Assembly: GCA_047601745.1 (NCBI GenBank)
Contig: JASGIS010000001.1
Location: 434,001 to 498,000 of the forward strand
DNA: 64,000 bases
Source: JAKPAM01 sp047601745
GTDB taxonomy: Bacteria > Pseudomonadota > Gammaproteobacteria > Burkholderiales > Burkholderiaceae_E
Direction: 5' to 3'
The notes below the pieces were generated by a model, which saw only the letters and a program-made list of their open reading frames with translations, made no database searches and had not been told where the DNA came from. Every line of letters begins with the position of its first letter. Positions within the stretch are counted from its first letter, which is position 1. Of the stretch, positions 22,542 through 30,529 are shown piece after piece. Both the position numbers and the translations under genes were made by a program.

Positions 22542-23768
22542 ATGGCAGGCAAAGCGGCGGCCGCGGCCGACAAGGTCAAGGAATTCACCTACCACTGGGT
22601 AGGTCGCGACAAGGCGGGCCGCAAGATCAGCGGCGAGATGCGCGCGGCCGGCGAGGCGATCGTCAACGCGACGCTGCGCCGCCAGGGCATCGCGGTGATG
22701 ACGATCAAGAAGCGGCGCGCCAAGCGCGGCAAGAAGATCACCGACAAGGACATCACGATGTTCACGCGGCAGCTGTCGACGATGATGCGCGCCGGCGTGC
22801 CGCTGCTGCAGTCGTTCGACATCGTCGCCAAGGGCTCGACCAACGCGTCGGTGGCCAAGCTGTTCACCGACATCCGGCAGGACGTCGAGACCGGCACCGC
22901 GCTGTCGCAGGCGTTCCGCAAGTATCCGCTGTACTTCGACGCGCTGTTCTGCAATCTCGTGGGCGCCGGCGAGCAGGCCGGTATCCTCGACGACCTGCTG
23001 GACCGGCTGGCGACGTACAAGGAAAAGATCATGGCCATCAAGGGCAAGATCAAATCCGCGCTGTTCTATCCGGCCGCGGTGCTGGTCGTCGCCTTCGTCG
23101 TCGTCGCGATCATCATGCTGTTCGTCGTGCCGGCGTTCAAGAGCGTGTTCTCGAGCTTCGGCGCCAACCTGCCGGCGCCGACCGAGATGGTCATCTCGAT
23201 GTCCGACTTCATGGTCGATAACTGGTACATCGTGTTCGGCGGCCTGTTCGGCTCGATCTACTTCTTCATGCACGCGTGGCGGCGATCGCCGAAGATGCAG
23301 ATCGTGATGGACCGGCTGCTGTTGAAGGCGCCGGTGTTCGGCCCGGTCGTCGAGAAGGGCACGATCGCGCGCTGGCTGCGCACGCTGTCGACGATGTTCG
23401 CGGCCGGCGTGCCGCTGGTCGAAGCGCTCGATTCGGTCGGCGGCGCCGCCGGCAACCACGTGTTCCTGCTGGCCACGCGCAAGATCCAGCAGGAGGTGTC
23501 GACCGGCACCAGCCTGACGACGTCGATGCAGAACCAGAACCTGTTCCCGAACATGGTGATCCAGATGGCGATGATCGGCGAGGAGTCGGGCGCGCTCGAT
23601 TCGATGCTGTCGAAGGCCGCCGACATCTACGAGCGCGAGGTCGACGAGGCGGTCGAGGCGTTGTCGAGCCTGCTCGAACCGCTGATCATGGTCATCCTGG
23701 GAACGCTGATCGGCGGCCTGGTCGTGGCCATGTACCTGCCGATCTTCAAGCTCGGTCAGGTCGTCTGA
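22542..23768 (+). CDS. pilC: Type IV pilus inner-membrane platform protein PilC
   Basis: This 408-residue polytopic protein anchors the PilB motor and guides pilin into the growing fibre. Two GspF/T2SSF domains are visible. The first, residues about 70-195, has FTRQLSTMMRAGVPLLQSFD. The second, about 275-400, repeats the pattern as WLRTLSTMFAAGVPLVEALD. Each is followed by a membrane segment (about 175-195 and 375-400), and a third lies near 225-245. It follows pilB by 19 bases, with an ATG and a weak GAGG-type site, and is followed by pilD after 30 bases, so all three should be co-transcribed. Confidence 0.95.
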   Translation: MAGKAAAAADKVKEFTYHWVGRDKAGRKISGEMRAAGEAIVNATLRRQGIAVMTIKKRRAKRGKKITDKDITMFTRQLSTMMRAGVPLLQSFDIVAKGSTNASVAKLFTDIRQDVETGTALSQAFRKYPLYFDALFCNLVGAGEQAGILDDLLDRLATYKEKIMAIKGKIKSALFYPAAVLVVAFVVVAIIMLFVVPAFKSVFSSFGANLPAPTEMVISMSDFMVDNWYIVFGGLFGSIYFFMHAWRRSPKMQIVMDRLLLKAPVFGPVVEKGTIARWLRTLSTMFAAGVPLVEALDSVGGAAGNHVFLLATRKIQQEVSTGTSLTTSMQNQNLFPNMVIQMAMIGEESGALDSMLSKAADIYEREVDEAVEALSSLLEPLIMVILGTLIGGLVVAMYLPIFKLGQVV

Positions 23769-23798
23769 CGGCGCCGAACGGCTATCCTTGTCCGATCG

Positions 23799-24737
23799 AT
23801 GACTCCCGCCGCGCCGATGCACGATCTCGCCGTCCTGCTGAGCACGAGCCCGCCGCTGGCGATCGGGCTCGCGCTGCTGGTCGGCCTGGCGATCGGCAGC
23901 TTCCTGAACGTGGTCATCCACCGCGTGCCGAAGATGCTCGAGCGCGCGTGGGCGGCCGAGGCGGCCGAAGCCGCGGCCGCGAGCAGCGGCGCGCCCGAGG
24001 CCGCCAGCGCAGGTGCGGGCGCAGGCGCAGGTGCGGGTGCGGGTGCGGTCGCCGGCGAGCGCTACAACCTGCTGGTGCCGGGCTCGACGTGCCCGCACTG
24101 CGGCCACCGGATCCGCGCGTGGGAGAACGTGCCGGTGCTGGGCTGGCTGATGCTGGGCGGCCGCTGCTCGTCGTGCCGCGCGCCGATCTCGCCGCGCTAT
24201 CCGATCGTCGAGCTGGCCACCGGCGTGCTCAGCGCGCTGGCGATCGCGCACTACGGCGCGACCTTCGCCGGACTGGGCGCGATGGTGCTGCTGTGGTTCC
24301 TGATCGCGCTGGCGTTCATCGACGCCGACACGCAGTTGCTGCCCGATTCGATGACGCTGCCGCTGCTGTGGCTGGGCCTGCTGTCGAACCTGTTCGGAAC
24401 GTTCACCGACCTGCACTCGGCCGTCGTCGGCGCGATGGCCGGCTACCTGCTGCTGTGGTCGATCTACTGGGCGTTCAAGGCCGTCACCGGCAAGGAAGGC
24501 ATGGGCTACGGCGATTTCAAGCTGCTGGCCGCGCTGGGCGCCTGGTTCGGCTGGCAGGCGATCCCGTCGATCATCCTGATGTCGTCGCTGGTCGGCGCGA
24601 TCGTCGGCATCGTGCTGATCGTGCTGGCGCGGCACGGACGCGAAGTGCCGATGCCGTTCGGTCCGTACCTGGCCGGCGCGGGCGTGCTCGTGCTGTTCTT
24701 CCGCGCGCCGCTGGCCGCGTGGTTCGGGTTGGGCTAG
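23799..24737 (+). CDS. pilD: Prepilin peptidase / N-methyltransferase PilD
   Basis: This is a 312-residue aspartic membrane protease that cleaves the pilin leader and methylates the new N-terminus. The first membrane segment runs into GSFLNVVIHRVP (about 33-44). The zinc-binding cysteine pairs CPHCG and CSSCR (about 99-129) identify the bifunctional form. Catalytic aspartates lie in FIDADTQLLPDSMTLP and GYGDFKLLAALGAW. An Ala/Gly-rich insert (about residues 50-85, including an Ala-Gly run from a GCAGGT-like DNA repeat at 24009-24051) separates the HRVP box from the zinc site and makes the protein longer than most family members. It is the third gene of the pil group. Confidence 0.95.
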   Translation: MTPAAPMHDLAVLLSTSPPLAIGLALLVGLAIGSFLNVVIHRVPKMLERAWAAEAAEAAAASSGAPEAASAGAGAGAGAGAGAVAGERYNLLVPGSTCPHCGHRIRAWENVPVLGWLMLGGRCSSCRAPISPRYPIVELATGVLSALAIAHYGATFAGLGAMVLLWFLIALAFIDADTQLLPDSMTLPLLWLGLLSNLFGTFTDLHSAVVGAMAGYLLLWSIYWAFKAVTGKEGMGYGDFKLLAALGAWFGWQAIPSIILMSSLVGAIVGIVLIVLARHGREVPMPFGPYLAGAGVLVLFFRAPLAAWFGLG

Positions 24738-24843
24738 CCCCTCGCGACGGACCGATCGATCGCCGCCGGCTCCGGCCGGCCGCCGCGGAACGCGCGCGTA
24801 TTTGCTACCTTAGCGTTTTCGACGCTTCGCGCACGCCTCGCCC

Positions 24844-25509
24844 ATGTCCCGCGATCCGCTCTCTCCGACCACCGCCGAACTGGCGGCCGCCCCCTACATC
24901 GTCGGCCTGACCGGCGGCATCGGCAGCGGCAAGACCACGGTGGCCGACCGCTTCGGCGCGCTCGGCGCGACGCTGGTCGACGCCGACGCGCTCGCGCACG
25001 AGCTGACCGGCCCCGGCGGCGATGCGATGCCGGCGCTGATCGCGCATTTCGGCCCGCAGATCGCCGCGGCCGACGGACGCATGGATCGCGCGGCGATGCG
25101 CGAGCGCGTATTCGGCGACGAACGCGCGCGCCACGAGCTCGAAGCCATCCTGCACCCGCGGATCCGCGACCTGACCGAGGCGCGCATCCGCGCGGCCACC
25201 AGCCCGTACGTCGTGATGGTCGTCCCGCTGCTGATCGAATCGGGCCACTGGAAGGAGCGCTGCGACCGCGTGCTCGTCATCGACTGCGCCGAATCGGTCC
25301 AGATCCAGCGCGTGATGCAACGCAACGGCCTGTCGCGCGAGCAGGTGCTGGCGATCATGGCCGCGCAGGCCTCGCGCGCGCAGCGGCTGGCCGCCGCCGA
25401 CGACGTCATCGACAACAGCGCCGATCATGCGAGCCTCGGCGAGCCGATCGAGCGGCTGCATCGCCATTACCTGGCCGCGGCCGCCGACAAGGCCGCGCGG
25501 CACCGGTAA
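24844..25509 (+). CDS. coaE: Dephospho-CoA kinase
   Basis: This enzyme performs the last step of coenzyme A synthesis, phosphorylating the 3'-hydroxyl of dephospho-CoA with ATP. The 221-residue P-loop kinase has Walker A GLTGGIGSGKTTVAD (about 22-36), the substrate motif LVDADALAHEL, and the LID/CoA region HPRIRDL with MVVPLLIESGHW. The last 15 residues are charged and variable, and an N-terminal extension of about 18 residues precedes the P-loop. It follows pilD at 106 bases and precedes zapD, the standard order in Burkholderiales and many gammaproteobacteria. Confidence 0.96.
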   Translation: MSRDPLSPTTAELAAAPYIVGLTGGIGSGKTTVADRFGALGATLVDADALAHELTGPGGDAMPALIAHFGPQIAAADGRMDRAAMRERVFGDERARHELEAILHPRIRDLTEARIRAATSPYVVMVVPLLIESGHWKERCDRVLVIDCAESVQIQRVMQRNGLSREQVLAIMAAQASRAQRLAAADDVIDNSADHASLGEPIERLHRHYLAAAADKAARHR

Positions 25510-25607
25510 GGACGCGCACGCACGACCCTGCCGGGTTTGTCATCGGCTGCGTATTGCTTCACAATCGCGCGGCGTGGCATGTCTTCAACGTCGCCTGGCC
25601 AGCCGTC

Positions 25608-26363
25608 TTGATCCTGTACGAATATCCGCTCAACGAGCGTGTGCGCACCTTGCTGAGGCTCGAGGACCTGTTCGAGCGTCTCGACTTCTTCGCCCGCCAC
25701 GATCACCCGCTCGATCATCACGCCGCGCTGTCGACGCTGTTCGACATCGTCGACGTGACGGCGCGCGCCGACCTGAAGTCCGACCTGATCCAGGAACTCG
25801 AGCGCCAGCGCCAGACGCTGCAAGGCTTTCGCAACAGCCCGCAGGTCGAGGCCGAAGCGCTCGAGCAGGTGCTGTCGCGCCTCGACCAGGCGATCGGCGC
25901 GCTGTCCGCCGCCACCGGCAAGACCGGCCAGCATCTGCGCGAGAACGAATGGCTGATGAGCATCCGCAGCCGCACGATCATCGCCGGCGGCGCCTGCGAA
26001 TTCGACCTGCCCTCCTACCATGCGTGGCAGAACCGTCCGCCCGCCGCGCGGCACGCGGACCTGGCCGGCTGGATCGCGCCGTTCCGCCCGCTGGTCGACA
26101 GCCTGTCGATCGTGCTGGGCCTGCTGCGTGAAAGCGCGCAGCGCTCGACGCTGATCGCGCAGTCGGGCAGCTTCCAGCAGCCGCTGGGCGGCAAGTCGTT
26201 CCAGATGGTGCAGGTGCGGCTCGACGAGAACCTCGGTGCGATCCCCGAGATCAGCGCCAACAAGTACCTGCTGTGGATCCGCTTCATGACGCAGGACGGC
26301 GATCTGCGTCCGCGCCCGTACGAGGGCGACGTCGAATTCGAGCTGTCGGTCTGCAACCTGTGA
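25608..26363 (+). CDS. zapD: Cell division protein ZapD
   Basis: ZapD crosslinks FtsZ filaments at the division ring. I place the start at TTG 25608 because family proteins begin M-x-L-Y-E-Y-P, and the reading from this codon is exactly (M)ILYEYPLNERVRTLLRLED. An upstream ATG (25554) would add 18 residues unlike the family. The result is 251 residues of mostly helical N-terminal domain (about 1-120, with HHAALSTLFDIVDV and ADLKSDLIQELERQR) and a beta domain with the conserved GQHLRENEWLMSIRSR, then GGACEFDLPSYHAW. There is no clear ribosome site before the TTG. It is followed by yacG. Confidence 0.93.
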   Translation: MILYEYPLNERVRTLLRLEDLFERLDFFARHDHPLDHHAALSTLFDIVDVTARADLKSDLIQELERQRQTLQGFRNSPQVEAEALEQVLSRLDQAIGALSAATGKTGQHLRENEWLMSIRSRTIIAGGACEFDLPSYHAWQNRPPAARHADLAGWIAPFRPLVDSLSIVLGLLRESAQRSTLIAQSGSFQQPLGGKSFQMVQVRLDENLGAIPEISANKYLLWIRFMTQDGDLRPRPYEGDVEFELSVCNL

Positions 26364-26397
26364 CGGCCGGCCGGCGCACGACGATCGAGACCTCGCG

Positions 26398-26613
26398 ATG
26401 AACCGGCCGCCCCCCGTCGTCGAGTGCCCGCGCTGCGGACGCAAAACCGAGTTCTCGCCGAACAACCGCTGGCGCCCGTTCTGCTCGGAGCGCTGCAAAT
26501 CGCTGGACCTGGGCGACTGGGCGTCGGACCGCTACGTGATCGGCGGCGATCCGCAGGAACTGCCGATCGATCCGGACGATGATCGGCAGCAGGGCGAGCC
26601 GCGGCGGCAGTGA
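26398..26613 (+). CDS. yacG: DNA gyrase inhibitor / zinc-binding protein YacG
   Basis: This 71-residue protein of the YacG family has a single treble-clef-like zinc site formed by C10 and C13 (CPRCG) and C29 and C33 (FCSERC), followed by the conserved KSLDLGDWASDRYVI. In E. coli the protein binds gyrase B and lowers its DNA binding. The tail is acidic and disordered. It sits 34 bases after zapD in the usual coaE-zapD-yacG order. Confidence 0.95.
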   Translation: MNRPPPVVECPRCGRKTEFSPNNRWRPFCSERCKSLDLGDWASDRYVIGGDPQELPIDPDDDRQQGEPRRQ

Positions 26614-26642
26614 TCGAAGTCGCGCCGTAGCGGACTTCATCC

Positions 26643-26877
26643 TCACTTCCTGCCGTAAGTAGCGTCGTGGTCGGACGGGATGGATAGCAGACGGATGAAC
26701 TCGCCCTCGCGGATCGCCGGGTGGATGAGACTGCGCCCAGTCCAGTGCCTCTTTCAGCGCTGCCGCCGTCTGCGGCTCGTGCAGCCAGCGTTCATTATCG
26801 GGGATCACCGTGGCCGTGCGCACCAGCCATACGCCGGGCTCCTGTTCTTCCAGCAGCGCTTGGCGCCCTGCGTACTG
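26643..26877 (-). pseudogene. Frameshifted remnant of a small gene, unidentified
   Basis: On the minus strand, one frame after a TAG at 26878-26880 reads QYAGRQALLEEQEPGVWLVR, then TATVIPDNERWLHEPQTAAA and LKEALDWAQSHPPG. Near 26703-26725 the protein-like reading passes to another frame, IREGEFIRLLSIPSDHDATY and GRK, ending at TGA 26643-26645. The two pieces look like one small acidic protein split by an indel, with its N-terminus lost. The style (short, acidic, Trp-Leu-rich helix) resembles small antitoxin-like proteins, but I cannot name a family. Its composition is less GC-biased than its neighbours. No toxin-like partner survives. Confidence 0.45.
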
Positions 26878-26886
26878 CTAATCCCA

Positions 26887-27930
26887 TCACGGATATCTCC
26901 CGGAATCCGTCCCCGCGGCGCCCGACGCTTCGACGCGAACTACGCCCTCCCACGCCCCTCGCAGCAACGCGATGCCGTGCGCGCCGGACTCGCGGGCCCG
27001 CGCCAGCGAACCGTCGTCCATCCCGCCCAACGCATAAATCGGCAGTTGCGTCGAGGCGGCGATCCGCGCGAACCCGTCCCAGCCCAGCGTCGGCGCGCCC
27101 GGATGGCTGCGCGTCGGCAACACCGGCCCCAGCACCGCGAAGTCCAGGCCCAACGCACCGGCGCGATCGAGATCCGCCGCGTCGTGACACGACGCGGCGA
27201 CATGCCGCAGCCGAGGCCTCTCGCGCGTCGCCGACAGCGCACGCCCGGTCAGGTGCACGCCGTCGGCCGCCTGCCAGTAAGACGCCGGATGATCGCTGTT
27301 GACGAGCAGCCGCGCGCCGGCCGCCGCGCAGCGCTCGCGCACGCGATGGAACAACGCGTCGAACCGATCGGGCGGCAAGGACTTCTCGCGCAACTGCAGC
27401 AGCCGCAGCCCGCGCGACAGCGCGTCGTCCAGCGCGGACAGGAACGGCTGCTCGCCCATGTCGGCGGCGTTCGAGATCGCATAACACGCGGGCAGCCGCA
27501 ACCAGCCGAGCACCGGCACCGTGGCCGGCAGCATCGGCGCGACGTCGATCCGATCCGGATGCAGCCACGCGAACGCCTGCCCTTCGCGCGAGCGCGCCTG
27601 CCCGTCGAACTCGCGTACGAGCCGGAAGAACAACTGCACGGTCGCATGCGGATAGACGAAGCGGCGGGTCACCCACGGCGTCGAACGGCGCACGCGCAGC
27701 CCGAGTTCTTCGTCGATCTCGCGGACCAGCGCCTGTTCGACCGTTTCGCCGGACTCGAGCTTGCCGCCCGGAAACTCCCACCAGCCGGCGTACGGCTTGC
27801 CGGCCGGACGCTGGCCGAGCAGGACCGCGCCGTCGGCCCGCTGGATCACGGCGACGGCGACCGGCGTGATCGCGACCGCCCCGGCCCCCTCGGCCGATGC
27901 CTGCGGCGCGGCGGCGCCCTCACCACTCAT
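26887..27930 (-). CDS. Nudix hydrolase fused to a thiamine-phosphate-synthase-like domain
   Basis: This 347-residue fusion is found across betaproteobacteria. Residues about 20-150 are a MutT-type Nudix domain with the complete box running from GGKLESGE to REIDEELGL (about 55-77), expected to clean oxidised nucleotides such as 8-oxo-dGTP. Residues about 165-340 resemble ThiE/TenI, with ADGVHLTGRAL, DFAVLGPVLPTRSHPG and PIYALGGM. Thiamine synthesis genes are absent nearby, so the second domain may have a regulatory or salvage role. The ATG overlaps the stop of the upstream ATPase gene (ATGA), showing translational coupling in the block argJ - ATPase - this gene. Confidence 0.9.
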   Translation of the reverse strand: MSGEGAAAPQASAEGAGAVAITPVAVAVIQRADGAVLLGQRPAGKPYAGWWEFPGGKLESGETVEQALVREIDEELGLRVRRSTPWVTRRFVYPHATVQLFFRLVREFDGQARSREGQAFAWLHPDRIDVAPMLPATVPVLGWLRLPACYAISNAADMGEQPFLSALDDALSRGLRLLQLREKSLPPDRFDALFHRVRERCAAAGARLLVNSDHPASYWQAADGVHLTGRALSATRERPRLRHVAASCHDAADLDRAGALGLDFAVLGPVLPTRSHPGAPTLGWDGFARIAASTQLPIYALGGMDDGSLARARESGAHGIALLRGAWEGVVRVEASGAAGTDSGRYP

Positions 27931-28889
27931 CGCGCCGGTCCACCCACGTCCGGCGTGCCCGTCCCGGCCCCCGAGGCACCCGCCGCTCGACCCGCCGGCG
28001 GCGCCGTCATCGACTGGCTGCCGACCCAGTCCTTGGCGAACTGCCAGGCCACGCGGCCCGAGCGCGAACCGCGCTCGAGCGCGAAGCGCAGCGCATCGGC
28101 GCGCGCCGCGGCGACCTGCGCGGCATCGGCGCCGAAGTGCCCGAGCCAGTGCGCGACCGCGGCCAGGTAATCGTCCTGGCGGAACGGATAGAACGCGACC
28201 CACAGGCCGAAGCGCTCGGACAGCGAGATCTTCTCCTCGACGGTCTCGCCCGGATGGATCTCGCCGTCGGCCTGGTGCTTGGCGCTGAGGTTCTCGCTCA
28301 TGTACTCGGGCATCAGGTGCCGCCGGTTCGACGTCGCGTAGATCAGCACGTTGGCCGACTGCGCGGCGATCGAACCGTCGAGCGCGGTCTTCAGCGCCTT
28401 GTAGCCGGGCTCGCCCTCCTCGAACGACAGGTCGTCGCAGAAGATGATGAAGCGCTCGGGCCGCGTCGACACCAGCTCGACGATCTCGGGCAGGTCGGTC
28501 AGATCGTCCTTGTCGACCTCGATCAGCCGCAGGCCTTCGCGGTGATACGCGTTCAGGCAGGCCTTGATCAGCGAGGACTTGCCGGTGCCGCGCGAACCGG
28601 TCAGCAGCACGTTGTTGGCCGGCCGCCCTTCGACGAACTGCCGCGTGTTGCGGACGACGTCCTGCTTCTGCTGCTCGATGTTCTGCAGGTCGTCGAACAT
28701 GATCGCCGCCAGATGGCGCACCGGCTGCAGCACGCCCTGCACGCCCAGCGCGTTGCGGCGGCGGCGCCAGCGGAACGCGACGGCCGCGTCCCAGTCCGGC
28801 TCGGCGGCGCCGGGCAGCAGCGCTTCGAGCTTGGCCAGCAGGGATTCGGCGCGATCGAGCACGCGCTGCAAGTCTTTCGAGTCGGTCAT
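27927..28889 (-). CDS. DUF815-family AAA-type ATPase
   Basis: This 320-residue ATPase of the DUF815 group is always found near argJ and mutT in these bacteria. I start at ATG 28887, because the longer frame overlaps argJ and has no ribosome site. Walker A is TGSRGTGKSSLIKA (about 98-111). Walker B follows in FIIFCDDLSFEEGE, and sensor 1 in VLIYATSNRRHLMPEYMSEN. The YPFRQDDYLAAVAHWL segment is family-typical. A disordered Ala/Gly/Pro tail ends it. The cellular role is not established. It lies four bases after argJ and overlaps the Nudix gene by four. Confidence 0.9.
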   Translation of the reverse strand: MTDSKDLQRVLDRAESLLAKLEALLPGAAEPDWDAAVAFRWRRRRNALGVQGVLQPVRHLAAIMFDDLQNIEQQKQDVVRNTRQFVEGRPANNVLLTGSRGTGKSSLIKACLNAYHREGLRLIEVDKDDLTDLPEIVELVSTRPERFIIFCDDLSFEEGEPGYKALKTALDGSIAAQSANVLIYATSNRRHLMPEYMSENLSAKHQADGEIHPGETVEEKISLSERFGLWVAFYPFRQDDYLAAVAHWLGHFGADAAQVAAARADALRFALERGSRSGRVAWQFAKDWVGSQSMTAPPAGRAAGASGAGTGTPDVGGPAR

Positions 28890-28893
28890 CGGA

Positions 28894-30120
28894 TCAGGAA
28901 CGGTAATCGGCGTTGATGCTGACGTAGTCATGCGACAGGTCGCAGGTCCAGACGGTCGTCGCGGCCTGGCCGCGGTCCAGATGCACGCGCACACGGATCT
29001 CGGGCCGGGCCATCACGCGCTGGCCGTCGGCCTCGCGGTAGTCCGGATGGCGGCCGCCGCGCGTGGCCACGTGCACGTCGTCGAGGAACAGGTCGACCCG
29101 GTCGACGTCCAGGTCGTCGATGCCCGCGTAGCCAATCGCGCACAGGATGCGCCCGAGGTTCGGGTCGGACGCGAAGAACGCGGTCTTGACCAGCGGCGAA
29201 TGCGCGATCGCGTAGGCGACGGCGGCCGCCTCGTCGGCGTCGCGCGCCTGCGAGACCTCGATCGTCATGAACTTGGTCGCGCCCTCGCCGTCGCGCACGA
29301 TCGCCTGCGCGAGCTGCTGCGACACCTCGATGAGCAGCGCCCGCAGCTCGGCCGCGCCGTCGCCGGCCGCGTCGCCGATCGCCAGCTCGCCGGCGCCGCT
29401 GGCGATCAGCATGAACGAATCGTTGGTCGAGGTGTCACCGTCGATCGTGATGCGGTTGAAACTGCGGTCGGCCGCTTCGCGTACCCACTGCTGCAGCAGC
29501 GCCTGCGGCACGGCCGCGTCGGTCGCGACGAAACCGAGCATCGTCGCCATGTTCGGGCGGATCATGCCGGCGCCCTTGCAGATGCCGGTGACGGTCACCG
29601 GCTTGCCGGCGATGGTCGCGCGCCGCGACACGGCCTTCGGCACGGTGTCGGTCGTCATGATCGCCTTGGCGGCCAGCGCCCAGTTGTCGGGCCCGAGCGC
29701 CGCGTGCGCGCGCGGCAGGCCGTCGAGCAGCCGCGCCATCGGCAGGTGCTCGAGGATCACGCCGGTCGAGAACGGCAGCACCTGCGACGGATGGACGTCG
29801 AGCAAGCGCGCGACGCCCTCGCAGGTGGCCAGCGCATCGACCAGGCCCTGCTCGCCGGTACCGGCGTTGGCATTGCCGGTGTTGACGACCAGCGCGCGGA
29901 TAGGCCCGTCGGCGGCCAGATGCGTGCGGCAGACCTGGACGGGCGCCGCGCAGAAGCGGTTGCGCGTGAACACGCCGGCGACGCTGGCCGTCGGCGCGAG
30001 CTGCATCAGCAGCAGGTCGTAGCGGTCGCTCTTGCGGATGCCCGCCTGCGCGGCGCCCAGCGCCAGGCCGGCGACGGGGTGCAGCTCGGCGGGATCCGGC
30101 GCTTGCAGATTGACGGGCAT
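28894..30120 (-). CDS. argJ: Glutamate N-acetyltransferase / amino-acid acetyltransferase ArgJ
   Basis: ArgJ recycles the acetyl group in arginine synthesis, moving it from N-acetylornithine to glutamate, and in bifunctional forms also uses acetyl-CoA. The 408-residue precursor cleaves itself before Thr193 in the motif KGAGMIRPNMATMLGF, giving alpha and beta chains, and the new Thr is the nucleophile. Other conserved parts are VVNTGNANAGTG (about 78-89), MTTDTVPK, and the C-terminal NLGRILCAIGYAGID. The family C-terminal Asn region appears as DLSHDYVSINADYRS. It leads the argJ - DUF815 - Nudix/ThiE transcript. Confidence 0.96.
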   Translation of the reverse strand: MPVNLQAPDPAELHPVAGLALGAAQAGIRKSDRYDLLLMQLAPTASVAGVFTRNRFCAAPVQVCRTHLAADGPIRALVVNTGNANAGTGEQGLVDALATCEGVARLLDVHPSQVLPFSTGVILEHLPMARLLDGLPRAHAALGPDNWALAAKAIMTTDTVPKAVSRRATIAGKPVTVTGICKGAGMIRPNMATMLGFVATDAAVPQALLQQWVREAADRSFNRITIDGDTSTNDSFMLIASGAGELAIGDAAGDGAAELRALLIEVSQQLAQAIVRDGEGATKFMTIEVSQARDADEAAAVAYAIAHSPLVKTAFFASDPNLGRILCAIGYAGIDDLDVDRVDLFLDDVHVATRGGRHPDYREADGQRVMARPEIRVRVHLDRGQAATTVWTCDLSHDYVSINADYRS

Positions 30121-30156
30121 CGGGAGGCCTTCGCTTGGATCGACGAAGGCACGATT

Positions 30157-30375
30157 CTATATGCCCGGTCGCCGTCGCAGCGCGTTGAACAGCGCCGCGC
30201 GCAGTTCGCCGGGGCTGCGCCCCTCGTGCGGCAGTCCGAGCGTCTCGCATTCGTCGTGCAGCGCCGGCGGCTCGGCCCGCATCAGGCGGGCGATCAGGCG
30301 CGACTCGCGGCACAGCCTCGCCTTGACGGCGGCCGCCTCGTCCTGGTTGTCGATCCGGAGTTCGGGCAGATCCAT
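30157..30375 (-). CDS. Small protein of unknown function upstream of argJ (72 aa)
   Basis: The ATG at 30373-30375 has a GAGAGGA ribosome site and starts MDLPELRIDNQDEAAAVKAR. The product is acidic at the N-terminus and basic at the C-terminus (AALFNALRRRPGI), mostly helical, with two cysteines and no membrane segment. Codon bias matches its neighbours, which supports a real gene. It is 36 bases upstream of argJ on the same strand and may be co-transcribed with it. I do not recognise the family. Confidence 0.55.
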   Translation of the reverse strand: MDLPELRIDNQDEAAAVKARLCRESRLIARLMRAEPPALHDECETLGLPHEGRSPGELRAALFNALRRRPGI

Positions 30376-30529
30376 CTTCGTCCTCTCGCGACAACGTCCT
30401 GCGTCGGGTCGGTGCGATGATCGAGTCTGGACCGCCGCGGCCTCGCTTCGGCGGAACAAAATCACGACACGCAGTGCAGCATCGGGTCATCCCGGACGAC
30501 GCTGCCGATCGAGCCGCCTGGAGACATCG

